Source: an uncultured Oscillospiraceae bacterium (GTDB lineage: Bacteria > Bacillota > Clostridia > Oscillospirales > Oscillospiraceae). Taken from it: 22,572 nt of DNA. The position numbers and the translations under genes are program-made. Positions 1-7,760 of the stretch are shown piece after piece. Position 1 is the first letter of the stretch. The number at the start of each line of letters is the position of its first letter. The stretch is taken from positions 1-22,572 of the forward strand of contig CAJTLK010000025.1 in assembly GCA_910577415.1 (NCBI GenBank), read 5' to 3'. Below the pieces are notes generated by a model. It was not told the origin of the DNA. It was given only the letters and a program-made list of their open reading frames with translations, and ran no database searches.

Positions 1-10
1 GAGGGAACGC

Positions 11-39
11 TTGACAAAACTTTTCGGAGCCGCTATAAT
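11..39 (+). promoter_or_regulatory. Consensus sigma-A promoter of tRNA-Leu
   Basis: A perfect -35 (TTGACA, 11-16) and a perfect -10 (TATAAT, 34-39) are separated by 17 bases. Transcription should start near 46, about 22 bases before the tRNA, as expected for a stable-RNA promoter. Confidence 0.9.
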
Positions 40-67
40 AGCCAAGTGCCCCAATCGGGGCGCAAAC

Positions 68-153
68 GCGGATGTGCTGGAATTGGTAGACTGGCCAGCT
101 TGAGGTGCTGGTGTCCACTGGACGTGCGGGTTCAAGTCCCGCCATCCGCACCA
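68..153 (+). tRNA. tRNA-Leu (anticodon GAG)
   Basis: The sequence folds as a class II tRNA. The 7-bp acceptor stem pairs GCGGATG (68-74) with CATCCGC (143-149), followed by discriminator A150 and an encoded CCA (151-153). The anticodon arm is CCAGC-TTGAGGT-GCTGG, giving anticodon GAG, which reads CUC/CUU leucine codons. A long variable arm (TGTCCACTGGACGT) follows, as expected for leucine tRNAs, and the T arm is GCGGG-TTCAAGT-CCCGC. The gene stands alone between its own promoter and a terminator. Confidence 0.96.
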
Positions 154-156
154 AAA

Positions 157-190
157 GAAAACCCCACCCCAAAGGGTGGGGTTTTCTCTA
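157..190 (+). terminator. Intrinsic terminator after tRNA-Leu
   Basis: A perfect 13-bp stem (157-169 with 174-186) closes a CAAA loop, and the 3' arm carries a GTTTTC tract. The matching A-rich 5' side means it could also end transcripts of the histidine kinase gene, which approaches from the other strand and stops at 227. Confidence 0.9.
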
Positions 191-226
191 TTTAATAACA
201 GATTCACTGATGAGGCAGAGATTTTT

Positions 227-1513
227 CTACATTTTCCCGAACAGCACAGTAAATGTGGTGCCCAACTGCGGAGCGCTTGTGGCGGAAATTTTTCCACTGT
301 GACCTTCCGCGATGCTCTGGGCGATGGCCAGCCCCAAGCCATAGCCACCGCTCTCCCGGTCCCGGGCGGCGTCGGAGCGGTAGAAGCGCTCGAAGAGATG
401 AGGGAGATGCTCCGCTGGGATGGCAGGGCCGGTATTATGAACGGCGAGCTGGGCTTTGCCTTGCGTTTCGCTGAGAGTAACAGTTACCGAACCGTTTTGT
501 CCGGCGTATTTTACCGCATTGTCCAATAAGATGACCACCAGTCGCCAGAGCTGGGCCTCATCGCCCTTGAGAACAATACCTGGAGCGATGTTCTCTGATA
601 GACTGACTTCCGCCTCGAAGGCCACCGGCTCAAAGGAGAGGAGGGAAGCGGTGACAAGGTCGCTTAGACGCACCTGCTGAAGAGAGAAGGGAAGTTTTTG
701 AGCGTCGCTCTTTGCCAGGAAGAGAAGGTCCTCCACCAAAGAGCGCATCCGCTGTGCCTCTTCCCGGATGTAGCCCAGCCATTTGCCTTGGGACAAAACG
801 GTCTCCTCTGGGTGTGAGGCAACGATATCTGCGTTGGCCAGGATCACCGACAGGGGGGTCTTTAACTCGTGTGAGGCGTCCGCTACGAATTGCCGCTGTT
901 GTTCCCAGGCTCTTTCCGCCGGTCGCAGAGAGACCTTTGCCAGGAACCGGGAGATGAGGTAGAAAGCAAGAAGTGCGGCGGCGGAGATGAGAAAGGAGAT
1001 CAAAAGCTGGCTGCCTACGGCCTGCCGTACCGAGGAGTTGTCGGCAAAGGCAAGAAAGTGTTTTCCGTCCTCCTGGTGATGGAGATAGGTGAGGCTCTGA
1101 CTGGGGAGGTCTCCCCGCTGGGTTGGCCGGGCCATAGCCTGGTCCACCAGCGCCTGGGCATTTTCCGTGGTGATGGTGCTGCCTGGTCCCGCTTGGAGCC
1201 AGAGAACCTGGCCGTTTTCGTCTACCTCAACGGCGAAAGCGGGGATAAAGTTAAAATACTTGCCGGATTTTTTGCCGCCGGGAACTTCCGGGAGCCTGGC
1301 CTCCGTTGGCGGCTCCTCGCGTTTCGGGACAAACTCGAAGTTGGGCAGTTCGGCTCTCTTGGCCCACTCCAGGGCCTGGAGGTTGGCCCGGTAGACCTGG
1401 TCGCTGGCGCGCTGATAGGTGGAGAAGGTCTGCACAGCGAAGACGGCAAAGAGCACGATGCTCACCAACACCATATTGGTGGCGATGAATTTCCGCCGCA
1501 GCTTGTCCATCAT
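227..1513 (-). CDS. Two-component sensor histidine kinase
   Basis: Membrane-bound sensor kinase that should autophosphorylate on histidine and pass the phosphate to the response regulator encoded just upstream. The 428-residue product has a first membrane segment (about 9-30), an extracytoplasmic sensor region (about 31-167) with no domain I recognise, and a second membrane segment (about 168-189). The HisKA motif is SHELKTPL with His215. The ATPase part has an N box (LLDNAVKYA, Asn332), an F box (LFERFYRSD) and a G box (GGYGLGLAIA). The start is fixed by GGAGGTG 8 bases upstream and by an ATGA overlap with the stop of the regulator gene, so the two are translationally coupled. The signal sensed is unknown. 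A TRAP transporter is divergently encoded, so control of uptake is one possibility (inference). Confidence 0.93.
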   Translation of the reverse strand: MMDKLRRKFIATNMVLVSIVLFAVFAVQTFSTYQRASDQVYRANLQALEWAKRAELPNFEFVPKREEPPTEARLPEVPGGKKSGKYFNFIPAFAVEVDENGQVLWLQAGPGSTITTENAQALVDQAMARPTQRGDLPSQSLTYLHHQEDGKHFLAFADNSSVRQAVGSQLLISFLISAAALLAFYLISRFLAKVSLRPAERAWEQQRQFVADASHELKTPLSVILANADIVASHPEETVLSQGKWLGYIREEAQRMRSLVEDLLFLAKSDAQKLPFSLQQVRLSDLVTASLLSFEPVAFEAEVSLSENIAPGIVLKGDEAQLWRLVVILLDNAVKYAGQNGSVTVTLSETQGKAQLAVHNTGPAIPAEHLPHLFERFYRSDAARDRESGGYGLGLAIAQSIAEGHSGKISATSAPQLGTTFTVLFGKM

Positions 1514-2187
1514 AGTCCGGCCACCTCCAGACAGTAGCCAACCTTGCGGGTAGTGCGGATGCTCAGCTTGGAGCCGAGGAAGGAGAGCTTTTTTCGCAGA
1601 AAGGAGATGTAGACCTCCACATTGTTGTCCTCGGCATCGGACTCCAACCCCCAGACCTTGGAGATGATGGTCTCCTTGGGAACGATGAGACCGAAATGGG
1701 ACATCAGAAGACGCATGATCTCAAATTCCTTAAAGCCCAGACGAACGGAGTTTTCTCCGCAGACCAGGCATCGGGCGTCCAGCCGCAGGTTCAGGTCCTC
1801 CACTGTCATGGAGTTACCGACCACCTCGCCCTGGCGGCGGGTAAGAGCCCGCACCCGGGCCAGCAGTTCTCCGGCGTCAAAGGGCTTGGTCATGTAGTCG
1901 TCGGCGCCGCGATCCAGCCCGCTGATCTTGTCGCTGACCTCATCCTTGGCGGTGAGCATGAGAATGGGGAGGGGAGAGTGGGCCTCCCGCAGCCGCCGCG
2001 CGACCTCGAAGCCGTCCATCTTAGGGAGCATCACATCCAGGATCATGGCGTCATATTGCCCGGAGAGGGCATAGTCCAGTCCGTCGGTGCCGTCATAGAC
2101 CACGTCGGTCTGATAGTGCTGCTCGGTCAGAATTTGAGAGAGCGCCTCAGCCAAATGACGCTCATCCTCCACAATCAGGATACGCAT
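1510..2187 (-). CDS. OmpR/PhoB-family response regulator
   Basis: DNA-binding response regulator paired with the adjacent histidine kinase. The N-terminal receiver domain begins MRILIVEDE and shows the acidic pair E7/D8, phospho-acceptor Asp51 (MILDVMLPKMDG), Thr79 (LMLTA) and Lys101 (YMTKPF). The C-terminal half is a winged-helix domain with the usual pattern (LGFKEFEIMRLL, VEVYISFLRKKL, IRTTRKVGYCLE). I chose the ATG at 2187 because GGAAAGG (2197-2203) lies 9 bases upstream of it. An in-frame ATG at 2196 directly abuts that site and would add only three residues. The resulting 225 residues is normal for the family. Target genes are unknown. Confidence 0.94.
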   Translation of the reverse strand: MRILIVEDERHLAEALSQILTEQHYQTDVVYDGTDGLDYALSGQYDAMILDVMLPKMDGFEVARRLREAHSPLPILMLTAKDEVSDKISGLDRGADDYMTKPFDAGELLARVRALTRRQGEVVGNSMTVEDLNLRLDARCLVCGENSVRLGFKEFEIMRLLMSHFGLIVPKETIISKVWGLESDAEDNNVEVYISFLRKKLSFLGSKLSIRTTRKVGYCLEVAGL

Positions 2188-2268
2188 TTTTATCATCCTT
2201 TCCAGAAAGTGCGGGGCAATGGCGTTTCAGTGCGTGACGGAAGAAACAGACCCTTGTGGAGTGTGATG

Positions 2269-2314
2269 AGAATATTCTAAAAGACAGTATACTACAAAAC
2301 CTTAAAATTGTCTG
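2269..2314 (-). promoter_or_regulatory. Probable promoter of the two-component operon, with palindrome at the start site
   Basis: On the minus strand, CAGACA (complement of 2309-2314) and TATACT (complement of 2286-2291) are 17 bases apart. The predicted start site falls near 2279, at the edge of the perfect palindrome AGAATATTCT (2269-2278), which is a candidate operator. The -35 matches consensus at only four positions, so this is a reasonable but unproven promoter. Confidence 0.5.
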
Positions 2315-2368
2315 AAAGAATTTTCCTTTTTTAACGATGGGGCAGACACGGGAGAGAGGATTTTGTCC

Positions 2369-2396
2369 TTGACAATTATGGCATATATGGTAAAAT
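2369..2396 (+). promoter_or_regulatory. Sigma-A promoter of the TRAP transporter operon
   Basis: TTGACA (2369-2374) and TAAAAT (2391-2396) are separated by 16 bases. Transcription is expected to start near 2403, which is inside the inverted repeat listed next. Confidence 0.72.
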
Positions 2397-2399
2397 ACA

Positions 2400-2422
2400 A
2401 AAAGCGCTTCTTCAGCGCTTTT
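2400..2422 (+). promoter_or_regulatory. Inverted repeat at the TRAP operon start site
   Basis: AAAAGCGC (2400-2407) pairs perfectly with GCGCTTTT (2415-2422) across a 7-base loop. It lies at +1 of the predicted promoter. In DNA it could be an operator. In RNA it would form a 5' hairpin ending in four U residues, which might cap the transcript or act as a weak attenuator. The role is inferred. Confidence 0.5.
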
Positions 2423-2452
2423 AATCGGTGAAGTGAAAGGGGGAGAGGACCG

Positions 2453-4429
2453 ATGGAGGAAGAGAAGCGGCCTCAGGAGCTGACCGCCGAGGAAAAAAAG
2501 GCGCAGGAACTGCTGGAGGAGAAAGACTCTGAATCTCGCATCCGCACCTATTCCGGTCCTATGGGGACCCTTTTGACCATACTGCTGTGCACCTGGGCGG
2601 TGTTCCAGATCTACTTTACCACCTTTGGCGTGATGAGCGCGGTGAACCTGCGGGCGTTCCACTGCGCCTTTCTGCTGTGCTTTACCTTTCTGCTCTATCC
2701 CACCTATAAAAAGGAGAAGCGGCTGCGGAGGCTGCCCCCGGTGTGGGATATGTTCCTCATTGCCGCCACGGTCTTTACCTTTGGGTATCTCATTCTGAAC
2801 TATACCCGCATTGCCCGCATTGGCGGGCGGGTCAACCAATTTGAGATCGTTCTGGCGGCGGTGGGGCTTCTGCTGGCCTTTGAGGCGGCCCGCCGGGCCT
2901 CGGGGAATTTGGCTGTTCTAGCCCTCATCTTCCTGGCCTACAATTGGTTTGGGAAATATATCCCCGGAAAGCTGGGACATAACGGCTTCTCTCTGAAGCG
3001 GGTGCTCACCGCCCAGTTCTGGGGGACCCAGGGCATTCTGGGCACCGGCATTGGCGTGTCTGCCACGTACATTTTCCTCTTTGTAGTCTTTGGCGCGTAC
3101 TTAAAGTACAGTGGCTTTTCCAAGTTTATCAACGACTTTTCCCTGACCCTGGTGGGACAGACTCCCGGCGGCCCCGCCAAGGTGGCAGTGCTGGCCTCCG
3201 CCCTTATGGGCATGATCAACGGCTCTGCCATCGCCAATGTGGCTACCACCGGCACTATCACTATCCCTTTGATGAAGCAGACCGGCTACAAGAAGGAGTT
3301 TGCCGGGGCGGTGGAGGCGGTGGCCTCCACGGGCGGGCAGTTCTGCCCGCCCATCATGGGCGCTGTGGGCTTTGTCATGGCGGAGTTCCTGGGAATGAAC
3401 TACACCCAGGTGATGATCGCTGCCATCCTGCCCGCATTTCTCTACTATCTGGGACTGCTCTTTGCCGTCCATTTTGAGGCCAAGCGGTTGGGACTCAGCG
3501 GCCTGAGCAAGGAGAACATTCCTGATGCTATGAAGGTGATCAAGGAGCAGGGGCACCTCATTATCCCCCTGGTGGTGCTCATCGCTATGATGTGCATGGG
3601 TTACACTCCGCTTCTGTCCGCTGTTATCTCCATCTTTGCTACCGTTGCCGCCAGCTGGCTGAAGAAGGAGACAAGGATGACCTGGGATAAGATTGTAGCC
3701 GCCACGGTGGAAGGCGCCCGCAGCGCGGTCTCCGTGGGCGTATGCTGCGTTATCATCGGCGTCATCATCTGCACCACCACCCTCACCAGTCTGGGCCTGA
3801 ATATGGGCTATCTGATCCTCAATGTGGTCCAGGATGGCAATATCTATCTCACTGGACTGTTGGTCATGATCATGTCCACCATTCTGGGCATGGGAGTTCC
3901 CGGTGTAGCCGCTTATGTTATCGTCCAGGCGGTGGCGGTGCCGGTGCTCATTGAGGTGAATGTACTGCCCATCTGTGCCCATATGTTCTGCCTCATTTAT
4001 GCCTGCCTTTCCAACATCACCCCGCCGGTGGCCATGAGCGCCTATGTGGCCTCGGGCATTGCCGGGTCCAACCAGACCAAGACCGGCTTGCTCTCGGTAC
4101 GGTTGGGGCTGATCGGTTTTCTGATCCCATTCTTCTTTCTGGATAACCCCATCCTCCTCATTGGCTCCGTGGCGGGTTTTGCCGTCCTGGAGACCCTGTG
4201 GACCGCCATTACCGCCGCTGTCGGTACCGTGGCCCTGGTGGGCGGCCTGGAGGGATGGTTCCTTCGGAAGAGCAATCTTTTGGAGCGGGTCCTGCTCGTC
4301 GCCGTGGCTCCCCTGATGCTTCTGCCCGGGTGGAAGACCGACATCATCGGCGGCGCGGTGCTGCTGGTGGTGATCCTGGCGCAGAAGCTGATCCGTCGTC
4401 CCGCGTCTCCCACTCCGGGAAACGCCTGA
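2453..4429 (+). CDS. TRAP transporter fused permease (TAXI-type, DctQM fusion)
   Basis: Integral membrane part of a tripartite ATP-independent periplasmic (TRAP) transporter, a secondary, ion-driven importer. The 658-residue protein has a charged cytosolic start, a short N-terminal membrane bundle corresponding to the small DctQ subunit, and a long DctM-like part. The DctM part carries the conserved stretch TIPLMKQTGYKKEF followed by STGGQFCPPIMGA and a late SNITPPVA motif. A single-chain permease of this length is characteristic of TRAP systems with TAXI-family binding proteins. Such a protein is encoded 35 bases downstream. The start ATG follows a strong purine-rich site (AGGGGGAGAGG). The substrate cannot be read from the sequence; characterised TAXI systems are few and include glutamate and other organic acids. 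Confidence 0.93.
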   Translation: MEEEKRPQELTAEEKKAQELLEEKDSESRIRTYSGPMGTLLTILLCTWAVFQIYFTTFGVMSAVNLRAFHCAFLLCFTFLLYPTYKKEKRLRRLPPVWDMFLIAATVFTFGYLILNYTRIARIGGRVNQFEIVLAAVGLLLAFEAARRASGNLAVLALIFLAYNWFGKYIPGKLGHNGFSLKRVLTAQFWGTQGILGTGIGVSATYIFLFVVFGAYLKYSGFSKFINDFSLTLVGQTPGGPAKVAVLASALMGMINGSAIANVATTGTITIPLMKQTGYKKEFAGAVEAVASTGGQFCPPIMGAVGFVMAEFLGMNYTQVMIAAILPAFLYYLGLLFAVHFEAKRLGLSGLSKENIPDAMKVIKEQGHLIIPLVVLIAMMCMGYTPLLSAVISIFATVAASWLKKETRMTWDKIVAATVEGARSAVSVGVCCVIIGVIICTTTLTSLGLNMGYLILNVVQDGNIYLTGLLVMIMSTILGMGVPGVAAYVIVQAVAVPVLIEVNVLPICAHMFCLIYACLSNITPPVAMSAYVASGIAGSNQTKTGLLSVRLGLIGFLIPFFFLDNPILLIGSVAGFAVLETLWTAITAAVGTVALVGGLEGWFLRKSNLLERVLLVAVAPLMLLPGWKTDIIGGAVLLVVILAQKLIRRPASPTPGNA

Positions 4430-4464
4430 CATAGCACAAAACAACAGCAAAGGAGTAGAATGAA

Positions 4465-5472
4465 ATGAAAAAAGCGCTGTCCCTGACCCTGGCTCTTGTT
4501 CTGACCCTGGGCGCTCTGAGCGCCTGCGGTGAAAAAAAGGCCGATACCACCCCCGCTCCCAGCGCCGCCGAGCCCGCCAAGGAGCACGATCCTGTGGTCA
4601 TCAATTTCCCCACCGCCGGCGAGTCCGGCGCCCTCTACGCCGTGGGCGCCGCCATCACCAACCTGTGGGACACCGAGATCAGCTACGTCTCCGCCTCCAG
4701 CCAGGCCTCCAAGGGCGGCATCGAGAATCTGAACCTTACCTCCGAGGGCGAGGCCCAGGTCTCCATCGCCATCAGCTCTAACTGCTATCAGTGTCTCAAC
4801 GGCACCGACAGCTTTGAGGGCTATGCCTATGAGGACCTGAAGGTCATCGGCGGATTGTACTTCAACCCCAACCAGATGGTAGCCACTGCCAATTCCGGCA
4901 TTGACTCCGTGGCCAGCGTGAAGGGTAAGCACTTTGCTGTGGCCGCCGCCGGGTCTTCCGTGGAGGGGGAGTGCATGAACCACTTTACCGCCGCCGGACT
5001 CAACTACCCCGATGACATCCAGGCTGAGTACATTGCCTTTAGCGACGCTGCCGATATGCTTCAGAACGGCACCATCGACGGTGCCTGGATCATGTCCGGC
5101 GCTCCTGCCGCCGCTGTTACCCAGGCATGCACCGCCGGGTGCAAGCTGGTGAACATTGGCGACGACATCATCTCCGCCCTCCAGAAGGACTACCCGTGGT
5201 ATGCCCCCTGCACCATCCCCGCCGGCACCTATCCCAACCAGACCGAGGATGTGCAGACCTCCGCCATCAAGATGGTCATGTTCTGCCGGGGCGACCTGGA
5301 TGAGCAGACCGTCTACGATCTGACCAAATGCTTCTGGGAGAACATTGACAAGCTGGGCCAGGCCCAGAAGAACCTGGACGGTCTGACGCCTGAGGATGCT
5401 GTGGTGGATATCGCCGACCTGCCCATCCACGCCGGCGCTGAAAAGTACTATAAGGAGATCGGCGTGCTGTAA
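4465..5472 (+). CDS. TAXI-family TRAP transporter solute-binding lipoprotein
   Basis: Extracytoplasmic binding protein that delivers substrate to the upstream fused permease. It has a lipoprotein signal peptide with lipobox LSAC and Cys21 as the lipidation site, suiting a cell without an outer membrane. After a short charged linker comes the TAXI fold (NMT1/THI5-like), with landmarks such as GESGALYAVGAAITN near the start of the mature protein, SVASVKGKHFAVAAAGSS in the middle and DGAWIMSGAPAAAV later. Its 335 residues fit the family. AGGAG (4451-4455) lies 9 bases before the ATG. It forms a two-gene operon with the permease and is followed by a strong terminator. The ligand is unknown. Confidence 0.94.
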   Translation: MKKALSLTLALVLTLGALSACGEKKADTTPAPSAAEPAKEHDPVVINFPTAGESGALYAVGAAITNLWDTEISYVSASSQASKGGIENLNLTSEGEAQVSIAISSNCYQCLNGTDSFEGYAYEDLKVIGGLYFNPNQMVATANSGIDSVASVKGKHFAVAAAGSSVEGECMNHFTAAGLNYPDDIQAEYIAFSDAADMLQNGTIDGAWIMSGAPAAAVTQACTAGCKLVNIGDDIISALQKDYPWYAPCTIPAGTYPNQTEDVQTSAIKMVMFCRGDLDEQTVYDLTKCFWENIDKLGQAQKNLDGLTPEDAVVDIADLPIHAGAEKYYKEIGVL

Positions 5473-5486
5473 TTGCCCCTCCTTTT

Positions 5487-5521
5487 ACCCGCCCTCTCGT
5501 ACGAGAGGGCGGGTGTTTTTT
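5487..5521 (+). terminator. Intrinsic terminator of the TRAP operon
   Basis: A perfect 14-base inverted repeat (5487-5500 with 5501-5514) with no spacer is followed by GTTTTTTC. The real RNA loop would be the central four or more bases. Confidence 0.93.
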
Positions 5522-5562
5522 CAAAATTTTTCATAAAATACCATAATAATTTGAAATTTTCC

Positions 5563-5591
5563 TTGCCTTTTCCGCCGACCTGCTTTATAAT
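5563..5591 (+). promoter_or_regulatory. Sigma-A promoter of the bactofilin gene
   Basis: TTGCCT (5563-5568) and a perfect TATAAT (5586-5591) are 17 bases apart. The start site would be near 5598, leaving an untranslated leader of about 140 bases before the bactofilin ATG. Confidence 0.78.
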
Positions 5592-5621
5592 CATCGTGTT
5601 AGACTGTGTAATTCTGGTGTT

Positions 5622-5663
5622 CCACTTCGATGTTTTCAATTTTTGGATATACTGTTGAAGTGG
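5622..5663 (+). other. Candidate leader hairpin upstream of bactofilin
   Basis: In the long leader, CCACTTC (5622-5628) can pair with GAAGTGG (5657-5663) across 28 bases. Further on, GCCCC and GGGGC around 5689-5710 can also pair. I do not recognise a known riboswitch here. The pairing is real in the sequence, but its biological meaning is uncertain. Confidence 0.3.
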
Positions 5664-5738
5664 GTCAAGACGTCAGAGTAGGAGCGCCCCGGCGGATGAG
5701 AGCGTGGGGCCATGAGATTGGAAAATGAGGTGTAGCAT

Positions 5739-6743
5739 ATGGGCGGCAACAAGGAAAGTATGCGGCAGGCCATGAAGGAGCTGCTGGGACTGGTCGGCCT
5801 GGGCCCTGAGGAGGAAGAGGGCAAGCAGGTCCAGAGCCCCGCGGAGACTGCGGCCCCCGTTCAGAGCGCCCCTGTAGCCTCTGTGGTTCCCGAAGAGCCG
5901 AAGAAGACCGTGGCTGAGCAGCCCAAGGTGGTGGAGGCGCCTAAGCCCGTCGTGGAGCAACCTAAACCCGTCGTTGAGGAACCCAAGCCCGCAGTGGAGC
6001 GGCCTATCGTTGTCGAAGCCCCCAGACCCTCTGTGTGGGAGCAGTCCCAGAGTGCGGAGACCGATCTTGAGGAGACCCGCCAGAAGGTGGCCGCCACGGT
6101 AGAGCGGGGCTTTTTCTCCTTTGGCCGCAAGAAGGAACCGGCCAGAACGGCCCCGGAGGCGGAGATGCCCAGACCTGTGGCTCCCGTGCCGGAGGCTCCC
6201 ATTTTCCGTGAGCCGACCTTCGACGAGCCGAGCTTTACCGCTCCCGCCGCTTCGCAATATGAGAGCGATGGTTTCCATCCGCCCTTTATCCGTCCCGGCG
6301 CTACCATCATTGCCGCCGGAGCCACCTTCTTTGGTGATATTCGGGCTGAGGGTGATGTGGAGGTCCTGGGCAAACTGAAGGGCAACCTGGAGGCCACCGG
6401 CAATGTCCGTATTATCGGCAAGGTGCTGGGCGATGTGAAGGGCGACGGTGTGATGCTGGAAGGCTGCGTGGTGCAGGGCAACATTACATCCACATCTACG
6501 GTGGCTTTGGATGAGGGCGCCATGGTGGTGGGCGATGTGTTGGCTACCGATATCGATACCAAGGGTAAGATCAAGGGCAACCTGCAAGTGGCCCGTGCCG
6601 CTACCTTGTCCTCCACCGCTCTGCTGGCCGGTAATGTGGTTGCCGCGACCATTATGATGGCTCAGGGCGCCAAGGTCCAGGGCGCCGTCCGTATCGCGGT
6701 GGACCCGGAGACTAACAGCCTCTTTGGTGAACTGGAGATCTAA
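5739..6743 (+). CDS. Bactofilin (polymer-forming cytoskeletal protein) with proline-rich N-terminal extension
   Basis: Bactofilins polymerise without nucleotide into cytoplasmic or membrane-associated filaments and act as scaffolds for cell shape and envelope enzymes. The C-terminal part (about 185-325) is the right-handed beta-helix domain, seen as regular repeats of small residues and glycines such as VEVLGKLKGNLEATGNVRI, GKVLGDVKGD, GKIKGNLQVARAATL and AQGAKVQGAVRI. The first ~180 residues are unusual for length: a helical start (MRQAMKELLGLVGLG), then an acidic, proline-rich linker containing near-repeats of PKPVVE (about 65-95). GAGGTG lies 6 bases before the ATG. It is transcribed from its own promoter and followed by a terminator. 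The long linker could set filament spacing or bind partners (inference). Confidence 0.9.
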   Translation: MGGNKESMRQAMKELLGLVGLGPEEEEGKQVQSPAETAAPVQSAPVASVVPEEPKKTVAEQPKVVEAPKPVVEQPKPVVEEPKPAVERPIVVEAPRPSVWEQSQSAETDLEETRQKVAATVERGFFSFGRKKEPARTAPEAEMPRPVAPVPEAPIFREPTFDEPSFTAPAASQYESDGFHPPFIRPGATIIAAGATFFGDIRAEGDVEVLGKLKGNLEATGNVRIIGKVLGDVKGDGVMLEGCVVQGNITSTSTVALDEGAMVVGDVLATDIDTKGKIKGNLQVARAATLSSTALLAGNVVAATIMMAQGAKVQGAVRIAVDPETNSLFGELEI

Positions 6744-6754
6744 AAACGCTTTGG

Positions 6755-6790
6755 AAAGGAGGGCCGAACAGAGTTCGGCTCTCCTTTTTT
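6755..6790 (+). terminator. Intrinsic terminator after bactofilin
   Basis: A 15-bp stem with one G-T pair (6755-6769 with 6773-6787) closes an AGA loop, and the 3' arm runs into six T residues (6785-6790). It lies between the bactofilin gene and proC. Confidence 0.88.
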
Positions 6791-6816
6791 GCAGTGAAAT
6801 ATGAGGAGGGGGCAAC

Positions 6817-7611
6817 ATGAAAAGAGCGGCGTTTATTGGAACAGGGAACATGGGGTCTGCACTGGTCCGGGCGGCATGTAAGGCGCTGGGCGGCGGCGAG
6901 GTGGCGGTATCCAACCACACCTTTGCCAAGGCTGAGACCTTGGCAAAGGAGACCGGTTGCACGGCCTATTTGACCAATCTGGAGTGCGCCCAGGCAGGGG
7001 AGTATGTGTTTCTTGGGGTAAAGCCCTGGCAGGTGGAGGGCGTTATCAATGAAATCAAACCCGTCTTGACCGGCAAGGCCCTGGTCTCTATGGCGGCGGC
7101 GCCGGACCTGGCTCAGCTCCAGGCATGGACAGGGGAGGGCGTGCCTGTGCTCCGTATCATGCCCAATACTCCCTGTGCCATTGGTAAGGGACTTACCGCC
7201 CTCTGCGGGGGAGTAAATGCCAAGGAAGAGCACTATAAGGGGGTGGAGACCATCCTGGCCGCCTCTGGGCAGGTGGACCGTTTAGAGGAGCGGCTGATCG
7301 ACGCCTTTGGCTCGGTGGCGGGCTGTGGTCCGGCCTTTGTTTACCCCTACATTGAGGCCCTGGCTGACGGCGGCGTTACCGCGGGTCTGCCCCGGGCTAA
7401 GGCCATGACCTACGCGGCCCAGATGGTGCTGGGGGCGGCGGCCATGGTGCTGGAGACTGGGGAGCACCCCGGCAAGCTGAAGGACGACGTCTGTTCTCCC
7501 GGCGGCTCCACCATCGAGGGAGTGGCGGCCTTGGAGAGGCATGGCCTCCGCGCCGCCGCCATAGACGCGGTGCTGGCGGCATGGAAGAAAAACTCGAGTA
7601 TGGGAAAGTAA
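6817..7611 (+). CDS. proC: Pyrroline-5-carboxylate reductase
   Basis: Catalyses the last step of proline synthesis, the NAD(P)H-dependent reduction of 1-pyrroline-5-carboxylate to L-proline, in the cytosol. The 264 residues match the usual 260-280. The Rossmann nucleotide-binding motif is at the very start (FIGTGNMGSAL). Other family marks are FLGVKPWQVEGV, the central RIMPNTPCAIGKG and the C-terminal signature region with GCGPAFVYPYIEALADGGV followed by DDVCSPGGSTIEGV. A strong GAGGAGGGGG site precedes the ATG. Only 26 bases separate the ATG from the T-tract of the upstream terminator, so no separate promoter fits between them. Expression may depend on readthrough or on a promoter inside the bactofilin gene. 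Confidence 0.96.
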   Translation: MKRAAFIGTGNMGSALVRAACKALGGGEVAVSNHTFAKAETLAKETGCTAYLTNLECAQAGEYVFLGVKPWQVEGVINEIKPVLTGKALVSMAAAPDLAQLQAWTGEGVPVLRIMPNTPCAIGKGLTALCGGVNAKEEHYKGVETILAASGQVDRLEERLIDAFGSVAGCGPAFVYPYIEALADGGVTAGLPRAKAMTYAAQMVLGAAAMVLETGEHPGKLKDDVCSPGGSTIEGVAALERHGLRAAAIDAVLAAWKKNSSMGK

Positions 7612-7658
7612 ACCAGCCGATTTTTTGAGGAAAAGACAAGTTTTTTGCCTTTGTTTTC

Positions 7659-7687
7659 TTGCCAAGAACTTTGTCAGGCATTATAAT
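7659..7687 (+). promoter_or_regulatory. Sigma-A promoter of the nucleoside-type ABC operon
   Basis: TTGCCA (7659-7664) and a perfect TATAAT (7682-7687) are separated by 17 bases. The start site near 7694 leaves a short leader with a small hairpin (CCGCC-GGAG-GGCGG, 7716-7729) before the ATPase gene. Confidence 0.8.
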
Positions 7688-7760
7688 AAAGTATCAGAAA
7701 GCCATACCAGCTTGCCCGCCGGAGGGCGGAGAACCAGAAAAGGAAGGGAAGTGGCGCTGG

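Noticed and set aside
4042..5430. Long open frame on the minus strand opposite the TRAP permease end and the binding protein
   Set aside because: It runs opposite two clear genes, mirrors their GC-rich third positions, has a low-complexity Gly/Ala/Val/His composition and crosses the gene boundary. Similar antisense frames at 3101-4450, 7920-9092 and 13229-14197 were rejected for the same reason.
5712..5735. Seven-codon open frame (MRLENEV) just before the bactofilin gene, a possible leader peptide
   Set aside because: It has no clear ribosome-binding site, and its last codons are simply the bactofilin ribosome-binding site. There is no repeated regulatory codon.
5935..6035. Repeat array in the bactofilin gene that might be a CRISPR or tandem-repeat locus
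   Set aside because: The repeats are in-frame and degenerate at third positions, so they are selected as protein (PKPVVE-like). There is no spacer structure.
7688..7760. Possible purine riboswitch before the nucleoside-type ABC operon
   Set aside because: Only a small 5-bp hairpin is present. The leader of about 65 bases is short for the three-way junction, and none of the conserved loop sequences is visible.
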